Shown here one piece after another: positions 1 to 9,700 of a stretch of 55,265 nucleotides of DNA. The stretch is from NCBI RefSeq assembly GCF_000308535.1, contig NZ_BAFW01000037.1, positions 1 to 55,265 of the forward strand, read 5' to 3'. Numbering within the stretch: the stretch's first letter is position 1; every line of letters starts with the position of its first letter. Below the pieces are notes generated by a model. That model was not told the DNA's origin and did not search any database. It was given only the letters and a program-made list of their open reading frames with translations. A program made the translations under genes and the position numbers. Source of the stretch: Nocardia cerradoensis NBRC 101014. Lineage in GTDB: Bacteria > Actinomycetota > Actinomycetes > Mycobacteriales > Mycobacteriaceae.

Positions 1-905
1 CGGAGGTGCCGCGCGCGGCCGACACCACGCGGGCGCCCGCGCCCGATAGCTCGCCCGCGCTCGAAACCCGCCGCATGCCCGAGCCGCCGCGCGCCCCGGA
101 TGCACCGCGCGCCCCGGAGACGGTGCGATACCCGGACGCCGGCGGTGCCGAGGCCGATCGTGGAACCTGGTGGCGCGCAGACGATTCCGGCTTCCCACCC
201 ACTCCGCCGCGGGAAACCGCGAAATCGCTCTGGGACGACGATGAACTCGCCAAGAAGCTCACCGTCCCGCGCGGCGGCGCCGAGCAGAAATCGGGTTCGG
301 GTTCGTTGTGGGACGACGACGAGTTGGCCAAGAAGCTCGCGCCGCCGCGACCACTCGGGCAGCCGCAGCCGGAGGCCCGGCCCGACCGCAACATTCCGGT
401 GATCCTGGCCGGTGCGGCGGGTGCCGTCGTGATCGTGATCGCGCTGGTGCTGATCATCGTGTTCGCGACGCGCAGCAGCGATGGCGACGGAACCGTCGCC
501 GGAGGCAAATCGTCACCGCCGTCGGTGGCCGCGCTGAGCTGTCCGGCACGTACCGACGGCAATGTCGTGATCGGCAACGGCCCCGGCGACACGAACAGCG
601 GAGCCGCGGCGATTCTGGGGTTCCAGCACGCGTTCTACGCCGACCGCAGTGGTGCCAAGGCGCACGAGTTCGTCGCGCCGGACGCGTCGAACGTGTCGAC
701 CGCCTCGACCATGCAGCAGGCGATCGACAGCCTGATCCCGCAGGGCACCACGTATTGCTTGCGTGTGGAAACGGTCACGCCGGAGCAGTTCAACGTCGAC
801 CTCACCGAACATCGGCCGGACGGTACGACCACGTTGTACAAACAGCTGGTCAAGACCGTGAATCGCGAGGGGAAGAACCTCGTCTTCTCGATCGATCAGC
901 GCTGA
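1..905 (+). CDS. Membrane-anchored protein of unknown function, 5' end outside the window
   Basis: The frame is open to base 3. The GTG at 6 lies inside the visible coding run, so the true start is probably upstream. Counting from that GTG, the order is: a Pro/Arg/Ala-rich segment (1-70), two exact copies of SLWDDDELAKKL (74-85 and 100-111), one hydrophobic helix (about 131-154), a short linker and a C-terminal domain of about 120 residues with two cysteines (C179, C251) that could form a disulfide. By the positive-inside rule the repeats would be cytoplasmic and the C-terminal domain outside. I do not recognise the family. The C-terminal part has the look of the small exported domains common in Nocardia and mycobacteria, but that is only an impression. 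Confidence 0.75.
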   Translation, partial: EVPRAADTTRAPAPDSSPALETRRMPEPPRAPDAPRAPETVRYPDAGGAEADRGTWWRADDSGFPPTPPRETAKSLWDDDELAKKLTVPRGGAEQKSGSGSLWDDDELAKKLAPPRPLGQPQPEARPDRNIPVILAGAAGAVVIVIALVLIIVFATRSSDGDGTVAGGKSSPPSVAALSCPARTDGNVVIGNGPGDTNSGAAAILGFQHAFYADRSGAKAHEFVAPDASNVSTASTMQQAIDSLIPQGTTYCLRVETVTPEQFNVDLTEHRPDGTTTLYKQLVKTVNREGKNLVFSIDQR

Positions 906-1017
906 TCGCGAGGGCTCGCCCCGCCGTCCCGATATCTCAATATCTGGGAAAACAATTTCATATTCTGGGTACTGATATGCGATAGTTGCCATGATTCCGC
1001 AGCTATCGGAGGTCTCC
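906..1017. promoter_or_regulatory. A/T-rich upstream region of the aminotransferase with a direct repeat
   Basis: This gap is markedly richer in A/T than its surroundings. ATATCTGGG at 940-948 recurs as ATATTCTGGG at 960-969, 20 bases apart (about two helical turns). A Shine-Dalgarno CGGAGG at 1007-1012 serves the ATG at 1018. The repeat could be a regulator site, but no regulator gene adjoins it, so this is a weak inference. Confidence 0.35.
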
Positions 1018-2202
1018 ATGTCGCCGCATACTCCACCCCTGTCCCGTCGGCTGGACGGTCTGCAGAGTTCGGCGATCCGCGATCTGCTCAAGCTGACCGC
1101 CCGGCCGGATATCGTCAGCCTGGCCGGCGGTCTGCCCGACGAACAGTTGATGCCGCGCGAGGCCATCGCCCGCGCCGCGGAGTCGGCGCTGGCCGACCCG
1201 TCCCGGTTGCAGTACACCGAGTCCGCGGGCTGGGGGCCGCTGCGCGAGGTGCTCGCCTCCCGGGAGTCGGTGCGGCTGGGGCGGCCCGTGCCGCTGGAGG
1301 AGATCTTCGTCACGCACGGCTCGCAGCAGGCGTTGTCGCTGCTGGGTGAGGTGCTGCTCGATCCGGGCGCTCTGGTGGTGGTCGAGGATCCGGCCTATGT
1401 CGGCGCGTTGCAGGTGTTCCGCGCGGCGGGAGCGCGGATCGTGGCGATTCCGCTGGATGCCGACGGTATGCGTGTCGACGCGCTGACCGAGTTGCTCGAG
1501 CGTGGCGAGCGTCCGGCGTTGGTGCATACGGTGAGTAATTTCCACAATCCGCGCGGGGTGACGCTGAGCCCGCAGCGCCGGCGCGAACTGGCGGCGCTGG
1601 CCGAGCGGTACGGCTTCTGGGTGGTCGAGGACGATCCGTACGGCGAGCTGTGGTTCGACCGCCCCGCGCCGCAAGCCGTTGCCTCCTACTCGCCCAACGT
1701 GATTCGGCTGTCGAGCGCGTCGAAGATCCTGGCGCCGACGCTGCGGGTGGGCTGGATGATCGCCCCGAACGAGGTGTGCCGCGGCGTGGAACTGCTGAAG
1801 CAGGGCGCCGATCTGTGCGGTTCGGCGCTCACCCAGCAGATCGCCGCGGACCTGCTGGCCGACGAACCGTGGCTGGGCGCCCACCTGGACAAGGTGCGCG
1901 GCATCTACGGCGAGCGCGCCACCGCCCTGGTGAGAGCGGTCCGCGCCCGCTTCGGTGACCGGGTGGTGAGTACCGACGCCGTCGGCGGCATGTTCGTGTG
2001 GCTCGATTTCACCGACGGCACCGATACCGTCGAACTGCTGCCGCGCGCGATCGACCACGGTGTGGCCTACGTCCCGGGCTCCGCGTTCGCGGTCTCGCAG
2101 CCCTACCGCGGCTCGATGCGCATGTGTTTCACCACGTCGGATGCGGCCGTGCTCACCGACGCGGTCGATCGGCTCGGCCGCGCGGTCGACGCGGCGGGGT
2201 AG
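1018..2202 (+). CDS. PLP-dependent aminotransferase, fold type I (2-aminoadipate/MocR-domain type)
   Basis: The 394-residue protein is a class I/II aminotransferase that would move an amino group between an amino acid and a 2-oxo acid in the cytoplasm. Visible motifs are VSLAGGLPDEQLMP near the N-terminus, SNFHNPRGVTL and VVEDDPYGELWF in the cofactor-binding core, and SSASKILAPTLRVGWM, whose lysine is the expected Schiff-base residue. It resembles the aminotransferase half of MocR regulators and LysN/2-aminoadipate aminotransferases, but has no GntR helix-turn-helix. An in-frame ATG at 991 is possible; 1018 is chosen because CGGAGG lies five bases upstream. It converges with glpK across a 10-base gap. 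The substrate cannot be read from the sequence. Confidence 0.88.
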   Translation: MSPHTPPLSRRLDGLQSSAIRDLLKLTARPDIVSLAGGLPDEQLMPREAIARAAESALADPSRLQYTESAGWGPLREVLASRESVRLGRPVPLEEIFVTHGSQQALSLLGEVLLDPGALVVVEDPAYVGALQVFRAAGARIVAIPLDADGMRVDALTELLERGERPALVHTVSNFHNPRGVTLSPQRRRELAALAERYGFWVVEDDPYGELWFDRPAPQAVASYSPNVIRLSSASKILAPTLRVGWMIAPNEVCRGVELLKQGADLCGSALTQQIAADLLADEPWLGAHLDKVRGIYGERATALVRAVRARFGDRVVSTDAVGGMFVWLDFTDGTDTVELLPRAIDHGVAYVPGSAFAVSQPYRGSMRMCFTTSDAAVLTDAVDRLGRAVDAAG

Positions 2203-2212
2203 CGCGGCGAAT

Positions 2213-3712
2213 CTACTGCGCCCACCCGTAGGTGCGTTCGACGGCCTTGTTCCATTCGCCGTAGAGGTGATCGCGGTCGGCCTCGGACATCGTCGGCTGC
2301 CATACCTTGTCCTCGGACCAGTTGGCGCGGATGTCGTCGGTGCCGGACCAGTATCCGACCGCCAGCCCGGCCGCGTAGGCGGCACCGAGCGCGGTCGTCT
2401 CGGTGATCACCGGCCGCACCACCGGCACATCCAGGATGTCGGCCTGGAATTGCATGAGCAGTTCGTTGGCGACCATGCCGCCGTCGACCTTGAGGGTGGT
2501 CAATTCGACGCCGAGATTCTCCGCCTCGGCGTCGGCGCGCATCGCGTCGATCACCTCGCGGGTCTGAAATGCGGTGGCCTCCAACACCGCTCGGGCCAGA
2601 TGCGCCTTGGTGACGAAGCGGGTGAGTCCGGTGATCACGCCGCGCGCGTCCGGCCGCCACCGCGGTGCGAACAGACCGGAGAAGGCGGGGACGATATAGG
2701 TGCCGCCGTTGTCGTCGACGCTGCGGGCCAGCGGTTCGATCTCCGCTGCGGAGTCGACGATGCCGAGGTTGTCGCGCAGCCACTGCACCAGGGATCCGGT
2801 CACCGCGATGGAACCCTCCAGCGCGTACACCGCGGGCTGGTCGCCGAGCCGGTAACACACCGTGGTGAGCAGACCGTGCTTGCTGAACACCGGCGTGGTG
2901 CCGGTGTTGAGCAGCATGAAGTTGCCGGTTCCGTAGGTGTTCTTCGCCTCGCCCGGTGACAGGCAGGCCTGCCCGAACGTCGCGGCCTGCTGATCGCCCA
3001 GGATGCCGGCCACGGGAACCCCCGCGAGCGGGCCGTCGGAGATCTCGGCGTACACCTCCGAGGAGCTGTGGATCTGCGGCAGCATCGACACGGGGATGCC
3101 GAATTCCGCGCAGATCTGCGAATCCCATTGCAGGGTTTCGAGATTCATCAGCATCGTGCGGGAGGCATTGGTGACGTCGGTGAGGTGGCGGCCGGTCAGC
3201 TTCCACAGGATCCAGCTGTCCATGGTGCCGAAGCACAGGTCACCCGCCTCGGCGCGGGCGCGCACACCGTCGACGTTGTCGAGGATCCAGCGCAGCTTGG
3301 GACCGGCGAAATACGTGCTCAGCGGCAGCCCGGTCCGGTCGGCGTAGCGCGCGGGGCCGACGTCGCCGGCCAGTTCGTCGCACAGCGCCGCGGTGCGGGT
3401 GTCCTGCCAGACGATGGCGTTGGCGACCGGCTTGCCGGTGGCACGGTCCCAGACCACGGTGGTTTCGCGCTGATTGGTGACCCCGACCGCGGCGATGTCG
3501 CCGGCGCCGATCCCGGCATCCTCGAGCGCCGCACCGATCACGAATTCGGTATTGCGCCAGATGGTTTCGGCATCGTGCTCGACCCACCCCGGCCGCGGGA
3601 ACAGCTGTTCGTGCTCGCGCTGCCCGAGGCCGGCGATGCGGCCGGAGCGGTCGAACACGATGCACCGGCTCGAGGTTGTCCCCTGGTCGATGGCGGCCAC
3701 GAAGCGTCGCAT
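2213..3712 (-). CDS. glpK: Glycerol kinase
   Basis: The 499-residue protein is full length for GlpK, which phosphorylates glycerol to sn-glycerol 3-phosphate with ATP. Motifs are the N-terminal [10 protein letters not shown] phosphate-binding loop of the FGGY family, [19 protein letters not shown] and [10 protein letters not shown]. It is divergent from glpD, which oxidises its product, so the pair forms a complete glycerol-entry route. The start at 3712 is supported by a TAGCCT hexamer ending six bases upstream, with no Shine-Dalgarno, which suggests a leaderless mRNA. Confidence 0.97.
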   Translation of the reverse strand: MRRFVAAIDQGTTSSRCIVFDRSGRIAGLGQREHEQLFPRPGWVEHDAETIWRNTEFVIGAALEDAGIGAGDIAAVGVTNQRETTVVWDRATGKPVANAIVWQDTRTAALCDELAGDVGPARYADRTGLPLSTYFAGPKLRWILDNVDGVRARAEAGDLCFGTMDSWILWKLTGRHLTDVTNASRTMLMNLETLQWDSQICAEFGIPVSMLPQIHSSSEVYAEISDGPLAGVPVAGILGDQQAATFGQACLSPGEAKNTYGTGNFMLLNTGTTPVFSKHGLLTTVCYRLGDQPAVYALEGSIAVTGSLVQWLRDNLGIVDSAAEIEPLARSVDDNGGTYIVPAFSGLFAPRWRPDARGVITGLTRFVTKAHLARAVLEATAFQTREVIDAMRADAEAENLGVELTTLKVDGGMVANELLMQFQADILDVPVVRPVITETTALGAAYAAGLAVGYWSGTDDIRANWSEDKVWQPTMSEADRDHLYGEWNKAVERTYGWAQ

Positions 3713-3718
3713 CCGTGC

Positions 3719-3724
3719 AGGCTA
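3719..3724 (-). promoter_or_regulatory. Candidate -10 element of leaderless glpK
   Basis: On the minus strand TAGCCT is followed by six bases and the glpK ATG, so transcription would begin at or next to the start codon. The rest of the divergent gap (3725-3844) holds a possible glpD -10 hexamer TAGGGT at 3776-3781. The glpD mRNA would have a leader ending in a strong Shine-Dalgarno. Confidence 0.5.
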
Positions 3725-3844
3725 CTAAACCTCGCACGCGCCGCGCATCACATCGCCGCACGCCCGGCGGTGGACTAGGGTGAAAGCGATTACCGACGGG
3801 TAACGCAGGACGATCCCACCCAACAGTGCGGAGGAAGTCGAGCG

Positions 3845-5593
3845 ATGAACGAGAAATCACACGGTCAGCACACCGGCGAACTGGGGCCCGAGCAGCGCGC
3901 TGCCACCTGGGAAAGCTTGGGCGCCAAGCATTTCGACGTCATCGTGATCGGTGGCGGGGTCGTCGGCGCGGGCATCGCCCTCGACGCCGCCACCCGGGGC
4001 CTGGAGGTGGCCCTGGTGGAGGCGCGCGATCTGGCCTCGGGCACCTCGAGCCGTTCGTCGAAGATGTTCCACGGCGGCCTGCGCTACCTCGAGCAGCTGG
4101 AATTCGGGCTGGTCCGCGAGGCGCTGCGGGAGCGTGAACTGAGCCTGAAGACGTTGGCCCCGCATCTGGTGAAACCGCTGCGGTTCCTCTACCCGCTGAC
4201 CCATCGCGGCTGGGAGCGGCCCTACGTCGCCTCGGGCCTTGTGCTCTACGACACCATGGGCGGAGCGAAATCCGTTCCGGGCCAACATCATGTGACCCGT
4301 TCGGGAGCGCTGCGCCTGGCACCGGGCGTGCGCCGGGACGCGTTGATCGGCGGTGTCACCTACTACGACACCGTGGTCGACGACGCGCGCCACACCATGA
4401 CGGTGGCCCGCACCGCCGCCCACTACGGTGCGGTGATCCGCACCTCGACCCAGGTCGTGGACTTCCTGCGGGAGGCCGACCGGGTGGTCGGAGTGAAGGT
4501 GCGCGACAGCGAGGACGGGCGCACGACCGAGGTCCGCGGGCATGTGGTGATCAACGCGACGGGCGTGTGGACCGACGAACTGCAGGCGCTCTCGCATGTT
4601 CGCGGCCGATTCCATGTGCGCGCGTCCAAGGGCGTGCATATCGTGGTGCCGCGCGACCGGATCGCCAGTGATGCCGCGCTGATTCTGCGCACCCAGACCT
4701 CGGTGCTGTTCGTGATTCCGTGGGGGAGTAACCATTGGATCATCGGCACGACCGACACCGATTGGAATCTGGATCTGGCCCATCCCGCCGCCACCAAGGC
4801 CGATATCGACTATCTGCTCGAGCGGATCAACGAGGTACTGGTCACCCCGCTCACCCACGACGACATCCAGGGCGTGTACGCCGGGCTGCGGCCGCTGCTG
4901 GCCGGGGAGAGCGACGAGACCTCCAAACTGTCGCGCGAGCACGCGGTGGCGCAGATCGCTCCGGGCCTGGTCGCCATCGCGGGCGGTAAATACACCACCT
5001 ACCGGGTGATGGCCTACGACGCGGTGGATCTGGCCGTCCACGACATTCCGCAGCGGGTGTCGTCCTCGATCACCGACAAGGTGCCGCTGCTCGGCGCGGA
5101 CGGCTACTTCGCCCTGCTCAACCAGACGCCGCAGCTGGCGCAGACCTACGGCGTGCATCCCTACCGGATCGAACATCTGCTCAACCGGTACGGCTCCCTG
5201 ATCACCGACGTCCTGGATCTGGCCGAGGGCAAACCCGAACTGCTGCAGCCGATTACGGACGCGCCGGGATATCTGCGGGTGGAGGCCGTCTACGCGGCGG
5301 TCGCCGAGGGGGCGCTGCATCTGGACGACATCCTGGCCCGGCGCACCCGGATCTCCATCGAGTTCTCGCATCGGGGTATCGAATGCGCCGACGAGGTGGC
5401 GCGCCTGGTGGCGCCGGTGCTGGGCTGGGACGAGGAGCAGATCCGGCGCGAGGTGAGTACGTACAACGCCCGGGTCGACGCCGAGATCAGGTCCCAGACC
5501 CAACCCGACGACATCTCGGCCGACGCCCTGCGCGCCGCCGCGCCGGAGCCGCGCCCGGAGATTCTGGAGCCGGTGCCGCTGCCCCAGGCGTAG
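3845..5593 (+). CDS. glpD: Aerobic glycerol-3-phosphate dehydrogenase (FAD)
   Basis: The 582-residue protein oxidises glycerol 3-phosphate to dihydroxyacetone phosphate and passes electrons to the quinone pool at the inner face of the membrane. The N-terminal FAD site is clear: DVIVIGGGVVGAGIALDAA at about residues 31-49, followed by the family signature SGTSSRSSKMFHGGLRYLEQ. The C-terminal region (from about 420) matches the helical cap of the GlpD/GlpA family. GGAGGAAG at 3830-3837 sits seven bases before the ATG. The divergent neighbour glpK makes its substrate. Confidence 0.97.
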   Translation: MNEKSHGQHTGELGPEQRAATWESLGAKHFDVIVIGGGVVGAGIALDAATRGLEVALVEARDLASGTSSRSSKMFHGGLRYLEQLEFGLVREALRERELSLKTLAPHLVKPLRFLYPLTHRGWERPYVASGLVLYDTMGGAKSVPGQHHVTRSGALRLAPGVRRDALIGGVTYYDTVVDDARHTMTVARTAAHYGAVIRTSTQVVDFLREADRVVGVKVRDSEDGRTTEVRGHVVINATGVWTDELQALSHVRGRFHVRASKGVHIVVPRDRIASDAALILRTQTSVLFVIPWGSNHWIIGTTDTDWNLDLAHPAATKADIDYLLERINEVLVTPLTHDDIQGVYAGLRPLLAGESDETSKLSREHAVAQIAPGLVAIAGGKYTTYRVMAYDAVDLAVHDIPQRVSSSITDKVPLLGADGYFALLNQTPQLAQTYGVHPYRIEHLLNRYGSLITDVLDLAEGKPELLQPITDAPGYLRVEAVYAAVAEGALHLDDILARRTRISIEFSHRGIECADEVARLVAPVLGWDEEQIRREVSTYNARVDAEIRSQTQPDDISADALRAAAPEPRPEILEPVPLPQA

Positions 5594-5602
5594 GCGGGGC
5601 GG

Positions 5603-5776
5603 CTACGGGGCGGTCGACGTGGGCGCCGAGGTGTGACCGGAATGGACGGGGCCCGTACTCACCGAATGCTGCAGCGCATAGGTGAACAGGACGGTGGCCG
5701 CGATGGCGATGGCCGTGATCAGCAGCTGGGTGACAAGCCGTGTGCTACGACGCATCGCGGTGCTCGCATATGTCAT
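5603..5776 (-). CDS. Small single-pass membrane protein, 57 residues
   Basis: This short minus-strand frame has an ATG at 5776, a TAG at 5603-5605 and strong G/C third-position bias. The protein has a basic N-terminus (MRRSTR at residues 8-13), one hydrophobic helix of about 18 residues (LVTQLLITAIAIAATVLF) and a Ser/Thr/Pro-rich tail likely outside the membrane. The ATG at 5755 (residue 8) is an alternative start. A purine-rich stretch GGGAAGCAGGGCAG precedes 5776. It is convergent with glpD and its function is unknown. It is short, so it could be missed by length cut-offs. Confidence 0.6.
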   Translation of the reverse strand: MTYASTAMRRSTRLVTQLLITAIAIAATVLFTYALQHSVSTGPVHSGHTSAPTSTAP

Positions 5777-5896
5777 CTGCCCTGCTTCCCGACCGGGGAC
5801 GATCTGTGTCGCCCTTATGTCGCATTCACGCTCCGAAGTGTTAGCGGCCGAAGAAAATATAGCTATCGATCGGCAAACATCGCGGCTCGTGCCCGG

Positions 5897-6703
5897 TCAG
5901 CGGCGAGTCCGGCCCGCGGCTCTCGGCTCCGGCGTCTCGGGTGCGGGCTGACAGCGGGGACAGAAGTAGATACCGCGTTCGGTGGCAGGGGCAGAGGTGG
6001 CATCCGGGCCGAGCATGCGGACGAGGATCATCGATCCGCAGCGGGGGCACGGTTGGCGTTGCCGGCCGTAGACCACCGCGGGCCGCGGTGGATGGTGTGC
6101 GGCTCGGCCGAGGATGCGGTGCGCGGCGTCGACGAGTCCGGGGAGATCGGGTACGGCGGCGACCGGGGTGGCGGGGTGGACCCGCTCGGCGAAACAGATC
6201 TCGCTGCGGAAGATGTTGCCGACTCCCGCCATGGTCGTCTGATCGAGCAGCGCGAGCCCGATCGGCCGCTCCGGATCCGCGCGCAGCCGCTGGACCGCCT
6301 CGGCCGCATCCCAATTCGGGCCCAGCAGATCCGGGCCGAGATGGTCGACGGCGGTGTGCTCGTCGGCGAGGCGTAGCACCTCGACCAGGCCGAGGGAGAA
6401 CCCGACGGCTTCGGTGTCGGCGGTGGCGAGAACCAGTCGCGCGGTGAATCCGGGCTTGGTCCACCGCTGGCCGGGGCGGTAGATCCGCCAGGTGCCCTCC
6501 ATCTTCAGATGGGTGTGGATGCTGAGCGTCTCCGTGCGCACGAACAGGTGTTTGCCGTAACTGCCGACGCTGTCGACCCGGCTGCCGCGCAGATCGAGCG
6601 TGGCGTAGCGCGGGACGCGAAAATCGCTGCGCGTCAGTGTCTTTCCGGCCAGCGCGGTCCGCAGCCGCGCCGCCACGAGATAGACGGTATCTCCCTCCGG
6701 CAT
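5897..6703 (-). CDS. nei2: Fpg/Nei family DNA glycosylase (Nei2-type endonuclease VIII)
   Basis: The 268-residue bifunctional DNA glycosylase/AP lyase would remove oxidised bases. The protein starts MPEGDTVY, so the processed N-terminal proline (nucleophile) and the following glutamate are in place. IHTHLKMEG is the family histidine/lysine loop, the helix-two-turns-helix region contains TTMAGVGNIFRSEI, and a C-terminal zinc finger is formed by CPRCG and CPRCQ. It lies 41 bases downstream of lhr on the same strand. This lhr-nei order is conserved in mycobacteria (from memory), which points to joint action in DNA repair. Confidence 0.94.
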   Translation of the reverse strand: MPEGDTVYLVAARLRTALAGKTLTRSDFRVPRYATLDLRGSRVDSVGSYGKHLFVRTETLSIHTHLKMEGTWRIYRPGQRWTKPGFTARLVLATADTEAVGFSLGLVEVLRLADEHTAVDHLGPDLLGPNWDAAEAVQRLRADPERPIGLALLDQTTMAGVGNIFRSEICFAERVHPATPVAAVPDLPGLVDAAHRILGRAAHHPPRPAVVYGRQRQPCPRCGSMILVRMLGPDATSAPATERGIYFCPRCQPAPETPEPRAAGRTRR

Positions 6704-6744
6704 CGGCGTTCACCACCGGTGGCGGCGGAGGAGGCGTGCCGGGC

Positions 6745-9700
6745 TCATGCTGTGCTCCGTAGCCGGAAGCCCCGGGGCGTGGTGTGGAAACCGGCATCGG
6801 TGAGGAAGGTGGCGAAGGTGTTGCCGTGCACCGATTCCCCGTCGACGCGTTCGACGACCAGCGAGTCGATCCGGCGGTCGTGGACCAGCGCCGCCAGCGC
6901 GGCTGCGGCCTCGGTCCGGATTTCGGGATCCTCGGTGAAGGTGAGCAGCGTCTTGCCGCCGCGTTCCAGGTACAGGGCCAGTTCGCCCGCGGCAAGGACC
7001 ACCAGAGCCCCCGCCTTGCGGCCCGGGCGATGTCCGGCTCCCTCACCCGCGTTCTTCGGCCACGGCAGGGCGGCGCCGTACGGATTGGCCGGATCGCAGG
7101 CGGCGAGTGCGACCGTGCCGACCCGGCCCGTGCCGGCGCCCGGCCGGTCGGAATCGTAGGAGCGCAGCCGATCCACCACGTCGGTGGTGGAGAACTGCGC
7201 GCCGCCGAGGGTGTCGACGAAGTAGCCGCGCCGGCAGCGCCCGCGATCCTCGAATTCGGTGAGCACCCGGTACATCAGCGCGAACCCGCCCGGTATCTCC
7301 TCGTTCTGCACCGAACCCCGGGACAGCACGCCGTAGCGCTCCAAGAGCAGATCCGCGGTGGCATGGGCGCGAATCGTGTTGTCCGGCAGGCGCTGTGGCA
7401 GCAACGACCATCGCCCGGCGACGGCGGGAGGGCCGGTCCGGGTCGGCATCGCCGGTCGCGGCAGGTACATGCGCCCGCGGGGAGTGCGCCGCGGGGTGCG
7501 ATGGGCGGTGGTGCTGCGGGTGGTGCCGGACAGCCGCGCCCGGACCGGAGCGAAGGTGTCGCCGGACAGATATCCGGCCCACACCAGCTCCCACAGTGCC
7601 GCCGCCACGGCCGCGTCGTCGAGTACGCCGGTCGCGTCGGACAATTGCCGGAAGAAGTAGGCGCCGCCCGCCACCACGACGAGCCGGTTGCCGTCGGAGG
7701 CGCCCGCTTCGGTGGCGACCGTGCCGTCAGCGTCGAGCGGAATCGCGTCGGTGGCCGCCGCGGTCATCTCCGCACCCAATGCCGTCAGCAGCCGCAGCTG
7801 CACATCGGTGAAGTCGATCTCCTGCGGCGGCCCCAGCGTGACCGGTGCCTGATCCGCCGGATGCAGGGCGATCCAGCCGTCCTTGGCGGTGATGGCGCCG
7901 TGACCGGACCACAGCACCTCACCGGAGGCGGTGAGTTCGTCGAGCATCGCCGGTGTGTAGTCACGGACTCGCGACGGCAGGATGAGCGACTCCCACGCGG
8001 AAGCCGGAATCGGCACGCCCGCAAGCTGTTCCACCACCGCGGCCACCCCGTCCACGCCGCGCAGCGTCGAGGTGCCGATATGCTGCCACGCCGGCAGGAA
8101 CCGGCCGAACGCGCCCGTGGATACCGGCTCGACCTCCTTGCGTGCGGCCGCCAGCGAACGGCGCCGCAGCCGGCGCAACACCTGCGCGTCGCACCATTCC
8201 GCACCGGCCGAACCCGGCGTGAACTCGCCCTCCACCACTCGCTTCTCGGCTCCGAGCCGATGCAGTGCGGTGGCAGCGACGGCCGGGCCGATCCCGAAGC
8301 GCCGGGCGACGGCGTCGAGGGTGAACGGGGCGTGGGTGCGTGCGTAGCGGGCGACCAGATCGCCCAGCGGATCGGCGACCGGTTCGATGAAGGCCGCCGG
8401 CGTGCCGATCGGCAGGGGGACGCCGAGGGCGTCGCGCAACCGGGCGGCGTCTTCGATCGCCGTCCACCACCGCGATCCCGCGAACGACACCTCGAGAACC
8501 CGCCTGGCCCGCAGCAATTCGGCGAACCACGGTCCCGGGTCCGCGGTGCAGCGCGCGGCCGCCTCGGCGGGGGTGAGCGGGCCGAGCAGTCGCAACAGGT
8601 CGGCGAGCCCTTCCGCGTCGTGGGCATGGCGTTCGGGGGTGAGCCGTTGCAGTTCGCGTTCGGTCAGTTCCAGGACCGCGGCGTCGAGGAGTTCGCGCAG
8701 TTCCACCCGGCCCAGCAGTTCGGCGAGCAGGCTCGAATCCAGCGACAGCGCGGCCGCGCGGCGCTCGGCGAGCGGACTGTCGCCCTCGTACATGAACTGC
8801 CCGATGTAATCGAACAGCAACGCATTGGCGAACGGTGAGGGGGAGGCCGTCTCGACCTCGACCAGTCGCAGTTTGCGCCGCGCCACATCCGTCAGCAGAT
8901 CCCGCAGGGCGGGCAGATCGTAGACGTCACGCAGGCATTCGCGCACCGTTTCCAGCAGGATCGGGAAATCCGGGAATTTCCTTGCCACATCGAGTAACTG
9001 GGCCGCGCGCTGGCGCTGCTGCCACAGCGGCGCGCGGCGGCCGGGGTCCCGGCGCGGTAACAGCAGTGCCCGCGCCGCGCATTCACGGAAGCGGGAGGCG
9101 AACAGCGCCGACCCACCCACCTGCTCGGTCACCACGTCGTCGATCTCGTCCGGCTCGAAGACGAACAGTTCCGCGCCCGGCGGATCGTCGGTGGTATCGG
9201 GCAGCCGGACCACGATGCCGTCGTCGGAGGCGGTCGGCGCGGCATCGACCCCGAACCGCTCCCGCAACCGCGCGCCCACGGCGAGCGCCCACGGCGCATG
9301 CACCGGTAATCCGTAGGGCGAGTGCAGGATCAGCCGCCAATCGCCGAGTTCGTCGCGAAAGCGTTCGACCAGCAGGGTGCGGTCGGTCGGCAGATGACCG
9401 GTGGCCTGCCGCTGCTCGGCCAGCAGGGAGACCAGATTCGCGGTCGCGAAATCATCCAGGCCGGCGGCATGGACGAGTTGTTCCAGTTCGACCAGTTCGC
9501 CGCCCCTGTTACCGGCCGCGGCTCCCGCGCGGGAGCGGGAGGGCGTGCGTCGGGTGGCGCCGTTGCCGCGCGTCGTAGGCCCGCCCGAGTCGAGGGCCTC
9601 ACCGTCGAACGCCGCAGCGGAGCCGCCCGCATCCCGTACGAGTTCCGCGATCCGCCCGGCCGGTGCGCGCTCGACCGCCTGACCGGCCGTGCGGACGAAT

